Below, piece by piece: positions 51,304 to 59,787 of a stretch of 64,000 nucleotides of DNA; positions within the stretch are counted from its first letter, which is position 1, and the number at the start of each line of letters is the position of its first letter. A program made the position numbers and the translations under genes. A model generated the notes under the pieces. It saw only the letters and a list, made by a program, of their open reading frames with translations. It did no database searches and was not told the origin of the DNA. This DNA is from JACCZX01 sp963824935. Lineage in GTDB: Bacteria > Pseudomonadota > Gammaproteobacteria > Burkholderiales > Burkholderiaceae_F. Where the stretch lies: assembly GCA_963824935.1 (NCBI GenBank), contig CAWGRF010000004.1, positions 1 through 64,000 of the forward strand. The letters are read 5' to 3'.

Positions 51304-53847
51304 ATGAATCGAGAGATTCTCGAACCCCATTGCGAACTGCGCTTCGGCCGCTTCCGTCTGCACCCGACGCAGCGCCAACTGTTCGAAAACGATGTCCCGG
51401 TCAAGCTTGGCGGGCGCGCCTTCGACGTGCTGTGGGCGTTGGTGGAACGGCGCGATCGCGCCGTTCCAAAGAACGAGTTGATGCAGTTAGCGTGGCCGAA
51501 ACGGGTAGTCGAGGAGAACAACCTGCAAGTGCAAGTCGTCACGCTGCGTAAGCTGCTCGGCCCCGCCGCAATCACCACCATTCCCGGACGCGGCTACCAG
51601 TTCACGGTGCCACTTGACGGTGCGGCCCAGCCGACGCCGCCCACCCAAGACCCGGTCCAGGCCGCGTCGCCAATGACCGCGCCTCTAACCAACCTACCTG
51701 CCGAGCTGCAGCCACTCTACGGTCGCAATGACGACCTCGCGCGACTGAGCGAGCTGATCGAGCGCCATCCGTTGGTCAGCGTTGTCGGCCCGGGCGGAAT
51801 CGGCAAGACCCGCTTGGCCCAAGCGGCTGCGTACGGCGCGCGGGCCGACTTCGCCGACGGCGTCTGGGTGGTCGAACTGGCGCCGCTCGCCGATCCTGCA
51901 CTGGCGATCAGTGCTGTTGCGCGGACCCTTGAGGTGCAGCTGGGCGCCGAGCCGAAGGCCGTTGATTTCGCCGCTACGCTGCGCGCTCGCCGGATGCTGC
52001 TCGTCCTCGACAACTGCGAGCACCTGCTCGACAGCGTCGCCGAAATCGTTGCCGCCCTGCGGCGCGAAGCACCTTCGATCCGTATCCTCGCCACCAGCCA
52101 GGAGCCACTGCGCTTGCCCGACGAGCAGGTGTATCGCCTCGGCACCTTGGCCGTGCCGGAGAACGTACCGGTCGAAGTCGCGCGTCACATCGGCGCGGTC
52201 GCGCTGTTCGTGGCGCGGGCGCAGGCCGCCGCTCCGGCGTTCGTGCTGACTGAAAATAGTTTGCCGATCGTAGTCGACATTTGTCGCCGGCTCGATGGCA
52301 TCGCGCTCGCGATCGAGCTGGCGGCGGCGCGAGTTCCGCTGCTTGGCGTCGACGGATTGCGGGCGAAACTCGACGATCGCTTCAGGATCCTGACCGCGGG
52401 CGCACGCTTCGCGCTGCGCCGTCACCAGACGCTGCGGGCGGCGCTCGAATGGAGCCATTCGCTGTTGACGGCCGCCGAGCAGATAGTCTTCCGCCGGCTC
52501 GGCGTTTTTGCCGGCACTTTCGGACTCGGAAGCGCGCAACGCGTAGCCAGCGCCGACACGATCGACGAGTGGTCAGTCCTCGAAATCCTAGGCGCGCTGG
52601 TCGACAAATCACTGGTCGTCGTGGAGGCCGGAGCTGAGCCGCGCTATCGCCTGCTGGAAACCGGGCGAGCGTATGCGCTCGAGCAGCTGGCCGACTCGGG
52701 CGAACTGAATGCAGTGTTGCGCGAGCACGCTGCAGCGCTGCTGGCCGTCTTTGATCGCTCGCGCGACGAATACTGGACCACGACCACGGGCGCGCGCATC
52801 GACCGCTACGCGCCCGACATCGACAACCTGCGTGCGGCGCTGGACTGGGCTGCGGGAGCCGGTGAGGCCGACCTCCTCGTCGCGCTGACCGGGGCTTCGA
52901 GCTGGCTGTGGCGCGATGTTGGCCTGCACGCAGAAGGACTACGACGGTGCGATCAGGCAATTGCCCTGATCGGTCCGGCGACGCCGCCGCGACTGGAAGC
53001 ACGCCTGCATCACGGATATCTCGAACTGGGCCGCAATCGGTCACTGGCAGCGGCGCCTGCGCTCGCCTCCGGTGAACGCGCGACCGAGCTCTATCGCCGG
53101 CTCGGCGACCGGCAAGCGCTCTATGTTGCACTGGCCGAGTACGCGCGAACTCGCGCAGCGGCGGGCGATATCGCCGGCGCGGAAGCCATGCTGTACGAAG
53201 TTGCCGCCCTCTACGATCCGTCGTGGCCACTCGGCTTGAAGCACCCAATGCTGACTGCACGCAGTTTCATGTTTGCCGAAAGCCATCGGGTTTCCGAGGC
53301 GCGCGCCGCGTGGGAGGAGCGCCTGCAACTCGAACGAGCGATCGGCGACACGCGCTTTGCGACCATCTCACTGACCAACCTGATCGACGCGGTGTTCGCA
53401 GAAGGCGATGTGACTGAGGCGATCGCTCGCGGCCGCGAACTGGTGGCGCTGATCCGGTGCGAGCGGTTTACGAACTGGCAAAGCTTTGCGCTTGCCAACT
53501 TAAGTGCGGCACTAACCGCAGCCGGCCAGCTCGACGAAGCGCTGCAACTGGCGCGGGAGGCCGTGCCCTTGTTGCGGCAGCAGGGCTCGATCTGGAGCTT
53601 TCTCGATCATCTGGGCCTGCTCGCCGCCAAGCGAGGGCGGCCGCTCGATGCGGCGCAGGTCTTCGGTTGCGCCGAGGAGCTTAACCAGCGCTCGGGCTAT
53701 GTGCGTCAGTTCAACGAACTGCGCGCGCGGAACCAGTTACTCGACGCACTTCGCGCGACCGTCAAGCCAAGCGAACTTGAGCGCCTGATGACGGCGGGCG
53801 GGCGGCTGACCGCCGATGAAGCGGCGCACCTCGCCCTGGCGGGCTAG
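51304..53847 (+). CDS. OmpR-type winged-helix / STAND ATPase / TPR transcription regulator
   Basis: An 847-residue regulator. Residues ~10-100 are an OmpR/CadC-type winged helix (LRFGRFRLHPTQRQLFEND, RAFDVLWALVERRD, ITTIPGRGYQFTVP). Residues ~140-400 are an NB-ARC-like ATPase with Walker A VVGPGGIGKTRLAQ (near 162-169), Walker B MLLVLDNCEHLLD and GIALAIELAAARVPLL. The rest is helical TPR-like repeats. Such proteins act as signal-gated activators, with the TPR/ATPase part sensing a ligand or partner. No receiver or membrane domain is present. Its signal is unknown; the divergent small gene and the downstream operon are possible targets. Confidence 0.85.
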   Translation: MNREILEPHCELRFGRFRLHPTQRQLFENDVPVKLGGRAFDVLWALVERRDRAVPKNELMQLAWPKRVVEENNLQVQVVTLRKLLGPAAITTIPGRGYQFTVPLDGAAQPTPPTQDPVQAASPMTAPLTNLPAELQPLYGRNDDLARLSELIERHPLVSVVGPGGIGKTRLAQAAAYGARADFADGVWVVELAPLADPALAISAVARTLEVQLGAEPKAVDFAATLRARRMLLVLDNCEHLLDSVAEIVAALRREAPSIRILATSQEPLRLPDEQVYRLGTLAVPENVPVEVARHIGAVALFVARAQAAAPAFVLTENSLPIVVDICRRLDGIALAIELAAARVPLLGVDGLRAKLDDRFRILTAGARFALRRHQTLRAALEWSHSLLTAAEQIVFRRLGVFAGTFGLGSAQRVASADTIDEWSVLEILGALVDKSLVVVEAGAEPRYRLLETGRAYALEQLADSGELNAVLREHAAALLAVFDRSRDEYWTTTTGARIDRYAPDIDNLRAALDWAAGAGEADLLVALTGASSWLWRDVGLHAEGLRRCDQAIALIGPATPPRLEARLHHGYLELGRNRSLAAAPALASGERATELYRRLGDRQALYVALAEYARTRAAAGDIAGAEAMLYEVAALYDPSWPLGLKHPMLTARSFMFAESHRVSEARAAWEERLQLERAIGDTRFATISLTNLIDAVFAEGDVTEAIARGRELVALIRCERFTNWQSFALANLSAALTAAGQLDEALQLAREAVPLLRQQGSIWSFLDHLGLLAAKRGRPLDAAQVFGCAEELNQRSGYVRQFNELRARNQLLDALRATVKPSELERLMTAGGRLTADEAAHLALAG

Positions 53848-53894
53848 ACCGCGGTCTCCACGACATCTTGCAACCTCCTGACTGGCCTCCGTCT

Positions 53895-54438
53895 TCAACA
53901 CGCCCATTGAGGCTTGTTGTCAATCGATAGCGTGAACACCGTCCCGGATGGGCCGGCATTGTTTGCGCCTGGGAACTCGAAGCCACATGAACAACGGCCG
54001 TTTGGCCGGCAATGTCACGCGATACAACCGTGCGCTGCCCGATCCCGTCTTCGTTCGGCAGTCGCCGCCGATCTGCTCGATCAGCGTGGCCGCAGAGAAC
54101 TGCGCTTTAAGCGTCTGCGCGAGACCCTTCTTCTCGAGCAAGCGGCGCAGTGAGACCTCGGCATCGAACATCATCTGGCGCGCACCGACGACCAGCACGC
54201 TCGCCGATCCGAGACCATTGAGCGCAACGTCGGCCTCCTGTGCGAATGCGCTGGGTGCGTCCTTCACCGTCGCATCGCGCCACTTGACTCCTTTGATCGG
54301 CTTCAATGCATCCCAGTTGTTGGCCGAATGCTTGGCGGTAGTCGGTACCGCGAGCGCGCCCGCAAACTCGCCGAGCGTTACCGCACTCGCCGGCGCCTGC
54401 AAAGCGAACAACGTCAGGCCAACAATCCATGCGCGCAT
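53895..54438 (-). CDS. exported protein of unknown function, C-terminal frameshift
   Basis: Signal peptide AWIVGLTLFALQAPASAVTL, then a periplasmic domain with KGVKWRDATVKDAPSAFAQE, VLVVGARQMMFDAEVSL and IEQIGGDCRTKTGSGSARLY. After KRPLFM the coherent C-terminus lies one frame over: GFEFPGANNAGPSGTVFTLS then IDNKPQWAC, ending at 53895. The span is 3n+1, so one inserted base near 53985 is likely. Corrected length is about 180. No family is recognised. Last gene of the five-gene operon that starts at 59385. Confidence 0.65.
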
Positions 54439-54479
54439 GCTGATCCTTCATCTAGAAACCATTCCTCGCGGCAACGCCA

Positions 54480-55715
54480 CTACTTCTTCGCCTTGTACGC
54501 CTCCAGCAGCAGATTTCGCTCAGGCAGGTCTTCAATGATTAGGCGGCCCAGGGATGTGTCGGCCTGCAGGCGTGACGGTGACTGTGGTGGCGGCAGCGAA
54601 TGGAAGCGCGACAGAGTCGATACGCGTTCACTGAAAATCGGAGCCGGCGCCGGGCCGGGTGCACGCGCCCAGACATAAGTGATCGACGCCAATATCCCGT
54701 TCGCATCGAAGTCGTACAGCGTCGCCTTGATGCGCGGGTCGTCGCACGCGCTGCCGCGTAAATCGATGCGCAGGTTCCCCGTGTTCGGCACCTTGCCTTC
54801 GATGGCAGGCTCCTTGAAACGCACGTCCGACATAGCCCGCACCTGATTGACGCCGACGGTGCCGAGTTTGTCGAGCAACGTTTGGCGACAGACCTCGGGT
54901 GACGGGCGCGACAGCGTTGACGGCGGCGCAGTAGGCGCAACAGCGGCCACTTGCGGCGCCGTTGAGGACTTCGCCGGGCCGGGCGCCGGTGGCGGCACAC
55001 CGGCGGCCGATGCTGATGGCGCGCGGTTTGACAGCCCGCTTTGTGTTGTTGTCGTGGTGCCTGTAACGCGGGTTAAGGCGCAGCCCGCGAGGTTAAAAAC
55101 CTCAACACGATTCGGATTTACGACATCGAACCCCATTATTTCAATACCCTTGGCTGGCAGCGCGAACAACCGCTTGCCGTCGGCGCGATAGGCGATCGGG
55201 CCGAGCGAGTCATCGCCGTGCCCATCGATGCTGGCCCAGGTCTTCGACTTGAATTCGATGATGCCATCCCCGAACGTAAACTGGCAGGCGGCGCCGCCGG
55301 GGTTAGCCAGCATGCCCATCAGTTGCCCCAGTTCGTCCTTCCTCTTGGGCTTGCCGTCACTTTCGACGCGCCAGCGCCCGAGCAGCGTATTACGCTCGTC
55401 AGGCAACGGCGGCATGCGGAGAAGCTTCGCGCGCAAGGCCTGCAAGTCGGCAGCGCCGCGGGCATCGTAAGAGGAAGATGCAGGACGAGCATTGGAAGAA
55501 CGCCTTTCGTCGTCGTACTGCTCTTGCGTTTTCTTCCTCGCGTCTTCTGTTGACCTTTGCTGCCGCTGAAACTCTTCCTGCGCCCGGCGCTGCTGTTCCT
55601 CGCGCTGCTGGTCCAGCTGGCGGTAGTACTCGCGCTGGCGGTCTTGTTCAGGTGTCTGCGCCATCGCGCAGGGCACCATCAATGCGAGTACGTACGACAT
55701 GAATCGACTGAGCAT
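54480..55715 (-). CDS. exported coiled-coil protein of unknown function
   Basis: 411 residues. Signal peptide (FMSYVLALMVPCAMAQ), then a strongly charged Gln/Arg/Glu-rich coiled coil (RQREYYRQLDQQREEQQRRA onward, residues ~25-75), a globular part (LLGRWRVESDGKPKRKDELG, TFGDGIIEFKSKTWASIDG, IEIMGFDVVNPNRVEVFNL), a Pro/Ala linker and a C-terminal domain with two cysteines (CRQTLLDKLG, GSACDDPRIK). The ATG at 55715 follows GGGGA; an in-frame TTG at 55727 is less likely. It is fourth in the operon. The function is unknown. Confidence 0.7.
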   Translation of the reverse strand: MLSRFMSYVLALMVPCAMAQTPEQDRQREYYRQLDQQREEQQRRAQEEFQRQQRSTEDARKKTQEQYDDERRSSNARPASSSYDARGAADLQALRAKLLRMPPLPDERNTLLGRWRVESDGKPKRKDELGQLMGMLANPGGAACQFTFGDGIIEFKSKTWASIDGHGDDSLGPIAYRADGKRLFALPAKGIEIMGFDVVNPNRVEVFNLAGCALTRVTGTTTTTQSGLSNRAPSASAAGVPPPAPGPAKSSTAPQVAAVAPTAPPSTLSRPSPEVCRQTLLDKLGTVGVNQVRAMSDVRFKEPAIEGKVPNTGNLRIDLRGSACDDPRIKATLYDFDANGILASITYVWARAPGPAPAPIFSERVSTLSRFHSLPPPQSPSRLQADTSLGRLIIEDLPERNLLLEAYKAKK

Positions 55716-55738
55716 GGTTTTCCCCAATCACAAAGTAA

Positions 55739-56602
55739 CTACTTTGGCTGCGACCGGAAATGCTTCTTCCACAGCTTCTCGAGCTCGCCTGCGACAGCCG
55801 GCGGTGGGTTGCCGATCAAGGTCGACTTGCCCTTCTGATTGACCTTGCCGTACACAACGTTCTGTATTCCCGACCACAATAGGACGACGTTGTTGTCGTA
55901 GCAGTCGTGGTTCTTGCAGGTGTACAGCATCACGTAATCGTCGGTAGCCACCTTCATTGCCTGACCCTCCGAACTCGGGCCGTCGAGCTTGGCGAGCCAC
56001 GGCTCCTTCACAAGCGGGCCGAGCGCCGTGTAGTAGATCTCTTTGGCTTTCGCGTTGTACAGAAGCCCCGCCGCGGAGAGTTCGGTCAGCGCGTAGCCTT
56101 TGAAGATCTTCGCTGAGTTACCCGTGCCTGCTGACGCTGCTCCGCCGGCTGCGGCTGCCGTTGCTCCAGGCGCGACGTTGCGGTTCGGGTCGCAGTGCCG
56201 GGAGCGCTTGCCCTTGAACGCTGCCGGCAGCGCGGCCATCACCTTCGGTCCGCCCTCGACAGCAGCGAAGAGACCCGAAGCATTACGGTAGTACACGAAC
56301 ACCAGCGCTTCACCGCCCGCGACCTCGCTCGTAAATGCGGTTTCGAATTCCGGTGGAGGTGTAGCGCCGAAGTACTTGGGTGCGGGCTTGACGTTGCGTC
56401 CGGTCAACACCGCCTTGCCGCCGTCCTGCACGACCAGCGAATCGCCAAGGTTCTTGAGCTGAGGCAGCATGTAGTTCGAACAGTCCGGTGCCAGCACGCC
56501 GAGGTAGGGCTGCATCAGCTTCATATCGGTCTTGCCCTGTGCCCAGGCCGACGTGCTGGCAACGGCGACTAACAGCACTGCGCTTTGAATTACACGGTTC
56601 AT
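55739..56602 (-). CDS. exported protein with C-terminal Ivy-type lysozyme inhibitor domain
   Basis: 287 residues with signal peptide VIQSAVLLVAVASTSAWAQ. The N-terminal ~130 residues are of unknown type; a Gly/Ala linker follows. The C-terminal ~110 residues match the Ivy (inhibitor of vertebrate lysozyme) family: KEPWLAKLDGPSSEG, the loop CKNHDCYDNNVVLLWS (Ivy consensus CKPHDC, near residues 228-233) and PPPAVAGELEKLWKKHF. The His of the inhibitory loop is kept. Ivy blocks lysozyme in the periplasm and can also curb the cell's own transglycosylases. The fusion is unusual, since Ivy is normally a single domain of ~130 residues. Third in the operon. Confidence 0.78.
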   Translation of the reverse strand: MNRVIQSAVLLVAVASTSAWAQGKTDMKLMQPYLGVLAPDCSNYMLPQLKNLGDSLVVQDGGKAVLTGRNVKPAPKYFGATPPPEFETAFTSEVAGGEALVFVYYRNASGLFAAVEGGPKVMAALPAAFKGKRSRHCDPNRNVAPGATAAAAGGAASAGTGNSAKIFKGYALTELSAAGLLYNAKAKEIYYTALGPLVKEPWLAKLDGPSSEGQAMKVATDDYVMLYTCKNHDCYDNNVVLLWSGIQNVVYGKVNQKGKSTLIGNPPPAVAGELEKLWKKHFRSQPK

Positions 56603-56643
56603 GATTTCTCCCTGAGATGAGTCGGCAGCGTCGAGTCGAGCGA

Positions 56644-57750
56644 TCATGCGGCCGGCGGGTTACTTGATCCAGCGTCGCCAGTTGCGCCGTGACGCGTCGC
56701 CAGATTCTGCTGCTGCACGCGCTCGCGCGCGGCCTGCGCTTGCGCGCGCACCTGCGCTAGTTTTGCCTGCATTTCGGCTTCAACGGCACTGACATCGAGA
56801 TCCTTCGCTGTCTGCAGATAGATCAGACACCACCCTTTCTTCAGCACCAGCGACAGCAACGTACCCACTGCTGCCATGATCAAGCCGATGCCCACCAGCA
56901 TCGCAACGCCATAGCCGCCGCTGCTCGCGCCGGACTTCATCCCGGGCATCGGCATACCGCGCGGTGTGCGGCCATACCCACCATAACTACTGCCGTATCC
57001 ACTATCGAATCCACCGCCGAACATCGATGTCAGGCTCATCAGGTTGGTGTCGACGCCAACGATGCCGAGCGATAGCGAACCTGCGGTCAGCGTGCCGGAC
57101 AGCGCAGTCCACCACAACACCATCGCGGTGACGATCAACAGCACGAACAGCACACAAGCGCGGACCACGACGCCGACCAACCGTTTGCGAATCACCATTG
57201 CGACGCGTGCGAGCGCCGTACCGATCGATTCGCCTGACCAGATCGCCGGACTGGCAATCGGCGCGACCACGAATGCGAACGCGACGAACAGCACGCCGAT
57301 CGTCACCGCACTTAACGGAAACACGATAAAGAACAGCACTGGCCCGACGACCGGTATCTTGCAAATCCATAGCAGCAGCGCGACCGCGAGCACGATGCCG
57401 AGGAAGGCCAGGCCGGCGAGGATCATCACCACAATCGCCTTGCCCAACGCGAACAGGCCGGCCAGCAGTGCATCGGTAAACGAGCGCGACGATGCACCGG
57501 ACGCTTCGTCCATCAGTACAACGCCGGCGGCGTTAAAGCCGGTGCCGGCACAAATCAAGAAAAGCAGAAAGGCGAGGCCGAACGCGCTGAACGACATCGA
57601 GCTCATTCCCATCGACACGAACAGCCCGAACAGCGCGACGCCGACGGCCATTGCGACGAACTCGACCGCGAGCGCTTTGGTGTTGGTGATCGCATCGACC
57701 GCCGGAAGAATCGCGCCGGCATCGCGAACTTGACTGGATACTGCACTCAT
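56644..57750 (-). CDS. polytopic membrane protein of unknown function
   Basis: 368 residues with about six to seven helices (FVAMAVGVALFGLFVSMGMS, FGLAFLLFLICAGTGFNAAG, VVMILAGLAFLGIVLAVALL, VLFFIVFPLSAVTIGVLFVA, and others), a Gly/Tyr-rich loop (GGGFDSGYGSSYGGYGRTPR) and a C-terminal Ala/Gln-rich coiled coil. Ribosome site GAGGAG precedes the ATG. No transporter family is recognised. It is second in the operon of exported proteins and could anchor or export them, which is inference. Confidence 0.72.
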   Translation of the reverse strand: MSAVSSQVRDAGAILPAVDAITNTKALAVEFVAMAVGVALFGLFVSMGMSSMSFSAFGLAFLLFLICAGTGFNAAGVVLMDEASGASSRSFTDALLAGLFALGKAIVVMILAGLAFLGIVLAVALLLWICKIPVVGPVLFFIVFPLSAVTIGVLFVAFAFVVAPIASPAIWSGESIGTALARVAMVIRKRLVGVVVRACVLFVLLIVTAMVLWWTALSGTLTAGSLSLGIVGVDTNLMSLTSMFGGGFDSGYGSSYGGYGRTPRGMPMPGMKSGASSGGYGVAMLVGIGLIMAAVGTLLSLVLKKGWCLIYLQTAKDLDVSAVEAEMQAKLAQVRAQAQAARERVQQQNLATRHGATGDAGSSNPPAA

Positions 57751-57783
57751 CGTGATCTCCTCAGATTTCTTGGACGTAACTGA

Positions 57784-59385
57784 TCACAGCTTGGGTACGC
57801 CGACTTTGCTCGCGGTGTCGCGCGTCGCCTGATTGGCAAACCGCGCGGCGGCCTGCCTTATCTCTTCGAATGAAGAATCGTCGATCAGCGACACGCTGAG
57901 GTAATCGGCCAAAGGGCCGTTCAGCGAGGCTCGCCCGATCCGTGCGTGAACGGTCACGCCGCAGCCCTGGCTCTTGTAACCGTTGAACAGGATGTTCTGA
58001 CCGCGCGCGGGCGGATCGATCGGTGTAAATTTTCCGCAGCGCGGTTGCGTCGACTTGTCGATGATCTGAACACCGGCGGCATTAAAGGTCCATATCAGGC
58101 CGTAATCGCCCGCACTCTCTCTAACCACACTCGGCGGGCCGAACTTTTTCACCAGTGCTTCCTTAATCGCGTCACTAAGCGGCTGCTGGTCGCGCTGAAA
58201 TCCGGTGAAGCGCTCAACGAAGATTGCACGGTGCGCGTTCGGCGGTGGAGGAAAGTGAACGCCGATGGCATCGGACGAACCGGCGGGAGCGCCCTTTGCG
58301 GCTCTGGCGATCAGCCACGACATGTAAGCCGTCGCGGGTTGGTTGTTGATGATTCCGTTGTTTTCGCTGATCTGCATTCCGGGCGAATGCGCCTGCACCG
58401 CACGCTTGACTTCATCGAGCGTCATTCCGAGCCTAATGCCGACGATGTCGACATTGACCGGTGCCGCTCCCGGAGCTGAGCCCAGAACGCCTGCGGTCGA
58501 AGCCGCAGCGGCGCCTGCAACTTCGCCGCCCGCTGGAGCCGCACCTGGAACTGTCGATGCCTGCGCAACGCCTGGGTCCGTTGACATCATCGGCGGATTA
58601 CTGAGGACGGCAGTCGCCTCGTTACCGGCCTGATCACGTGCCGGTTTCGAGCCACCACCGCCTAGCAGCGTGCCAGCAGCGCCAACCAACCCGCCGATCA
58701 CACGATTGACGTCGACCTGCGAACCGGAAGCGGGAGGTGCGCCCGAGGTACCACCGCCAAGCACGACCGGGCCCGGTGCCACCGCAACGTCCTGATCGGC
58801 GACCACGATGTTGAGCTTGCCTGGATACACGGCGAAGAGGCCGGGGCCGCGTCGGTTGTTGCCCTTGCGCACGTTGAAACCCACGTGGCGCACGCCTGAC
58901 GGCACCGACAGCTGACGCACGAGGTGGGTGACATCGATCGGCTTGTTGAACGCCGGGTTGTCCTTGCAATCGGCCGACAGCGTTGCGACGCGCGTGCCGG
59001 CGGTCGAATCGGTGACGTCGCTCCTGCCGTCGCCCGGATACGCGAAGACGTCGACCACGACCTGTTCGTCGCCTGAGCACTGGATGGCACGCCCGCTGAA
59101 TTGAAAGATCGCTGACCGGATGCGCGTCGGTTGCACTTCGAGCAGCTGGTACTCCATGGTGGCAATGTTGTTCGAGCCGACTCCTTGCGCAGCACCCGAG
59201 CTGCGTTGCCAGTAGCCGACGGCGACGCTTTGCGCCACCCCCCAAGGACTCGGCGCACCGCCGGTGAGCTGCGAGTAACCTACCTTCAGCGACGCGTCGA
59301 CACCGATTTGTCGATCGACCGCGCCGCTGACGCCGTGGTAGCACACAACGCTCAGCGCCAACAGGAAACCCCACTTGAGATTCAT
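57784..59385 (-). CDS. large exported protein of unknown function, first gene of operon
   Basis: 533 residues. Signal peptide (MNLKWGFLLALSVVCYHGVS), a beta-rich N-terminal domain (EVQPTRIRSAIFQFSGRAIQ, VRHVGFNVRKGNNRRGPGLF), a Gly/Ala/Pro linker containing NRVIGGLVGAAGTLLGGGG, and a C-terminal domain beginning IVGIRLGMTLDEVKRAVQ with two cysteines (PRCGKF, SQGCGV). Ribosome site GAGGGGAG. No family is recognised. It leads a minus-strand operon with gaps of only 23-41 bases. Its promoter carries the paired TAACRC repeats found also before the SARP-like gene. Confidence 0.72.
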   Translation of the reverse strand: MNLKWGFLLALSVVCYHGVSGAVDRQIGVDASLKVGYSQLTGGAPSPWGVAQSVAVGYWQRSSGAAQGVGSNNIATMEYQLLEVQPTRIRSAIFQFSGRAIQCSGDEQVVVDVFAYPGDGRSDVTDSTAGTRVATLSADCKDNPAFNKPIDVTHLVRQLSVPSGVRHVGFNVRKGNNRRGPGLFAVYPGKLNIVVADQDVAVAPGPVVLGGGTSGAPPASGSQVDVNRVIGGLVGAAGTLLGGGGSKPARDQAGNEATAVLSNPPMMSTDPGVAQASTVPGAAPAGGEVAGAAAASTAGVLGSAPGAAPVNVDIVGIRLGMTLDEVKRAVQAHSPGMQISENNGIINNQPATAYMSWLIARAAKGAPAGSSDAIGVHFPPPPNAHRAIFVERFTGFQRDQQPLSDAIKEALVKKFGPPSVVRESAGDYGLIWTFNAAGVQIIDKSTQPRCGKFTPIDPPARGQNILFNGYKSQGCGVTVHARIGRASLNGPLADYLSVSLIDDSSFEEIRQAAARFANQATRDTASKVGVPKL

Positions 59386-59414
59386 CGCATACTCCCCTCT
59401 GAAAGACCAAGCGG

Positions 59415-59451
59415 AAGTTAGGCGACGCGGCGTTACGGAAGTGTTACGCGA
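59415..59451 (-). promoter_or_regulatory. SARP-type promoter of the five-gene operon
   Basis: Read on the minus strand: TAACAC-TTCCG-TAACGC, then nine bases, then TAACTT as -10. The two hexamers are direct repeats with an 11-base period, and the downstream one ends 44 bases before the ATG at 59385. The same layout precedes the SARP-like regulator gene. SARP regulators bind 11-base-spaced direct repeats placed about 8 bases from the -10, so this is a strong operator candidate. Confidence 0.68.
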
Positions 59452-59533
59452 AATGGCTGGGAGCAATCACAAGCCTGCAAGGCAAGCGTCAAACGCGCCA
59501 AAGGCCCCCAGCGCCTCTTCAAGCAATTTGCGA

Positions 59534-59561
59534 TTGACGGCAGCGAGGCTTCCTCTACGAT
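59534..59561 (+). promoter_or_regulatory. putative promoter of the double-glycine peptide gene
   Basis: TTGACG (59534-59539), a 16-base spacer and TACGAT (59556-59561). It would start transcription about 40 bases before the peptide ATG. Confidence 0.5.
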
Positions 59562-59609
59562 TCCGTAGCGCTGACAGTGGCGCGCGCTCAAACTCTCAAA
59601 GGAGAAGCG

Positions 59610-59741
59610 ATGAGACTCTTCGACGAAGAAGTTGGTATCAGCTCAAGTTCCAATCCCAGCAACACCGTCATTGAGGAACTGGCGGATTGCGAACTAGATC
59701 AGGTTGGCGGCGGGCTGGCCTTCCCCTTTATCCAGACGTAG
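59610..59741 (+). CDS. double-glycine leader peptide precursor (43 aa), candidate signal peptide
   Basis: ATG at 59610 with a strong ribosome site (AAAGGAG). The product is MRLFDEEVGISSSSN-PSNTV followed by IEELADCELDQVGGG and LAFPFIQT. The leader matches the canonical double-glycine consensus at every key position: Leu -12, Glu -8, Leu -7, Val -4, Gly -2, Gly -1. Cleavage after the last Gly would free an eight-residue hydrophobic peptide, far shorter than class II bacteriocins and closer to a peptide pheromone. Such leaders are cut and exported by C39-peptidase ABC transporters; none is encoded in this window. The gene lies between the exported-protein operon and the SARP-like regulator. Confidence 0.72.
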   Translation: MRLFDEEVGISSSSNPSNTVIEELADCELDQVGGGLAFPFIQT

Positions 59742-59765
59742 TTCGAGCGACCATAAGAGGAGGAC

Positions 59766-59787
59766 TGGGCACCGGCCCACTTCTCTT
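59766..59787. terminator. possible terminator between peptide gene and SARP-like gene
   Basis: TGGGC-ACCG-GCCCA (59766-59779) followed by CTTCTCTT, between two convergent genes. The stem is short, so confidence is low. Confidence 0.35.
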
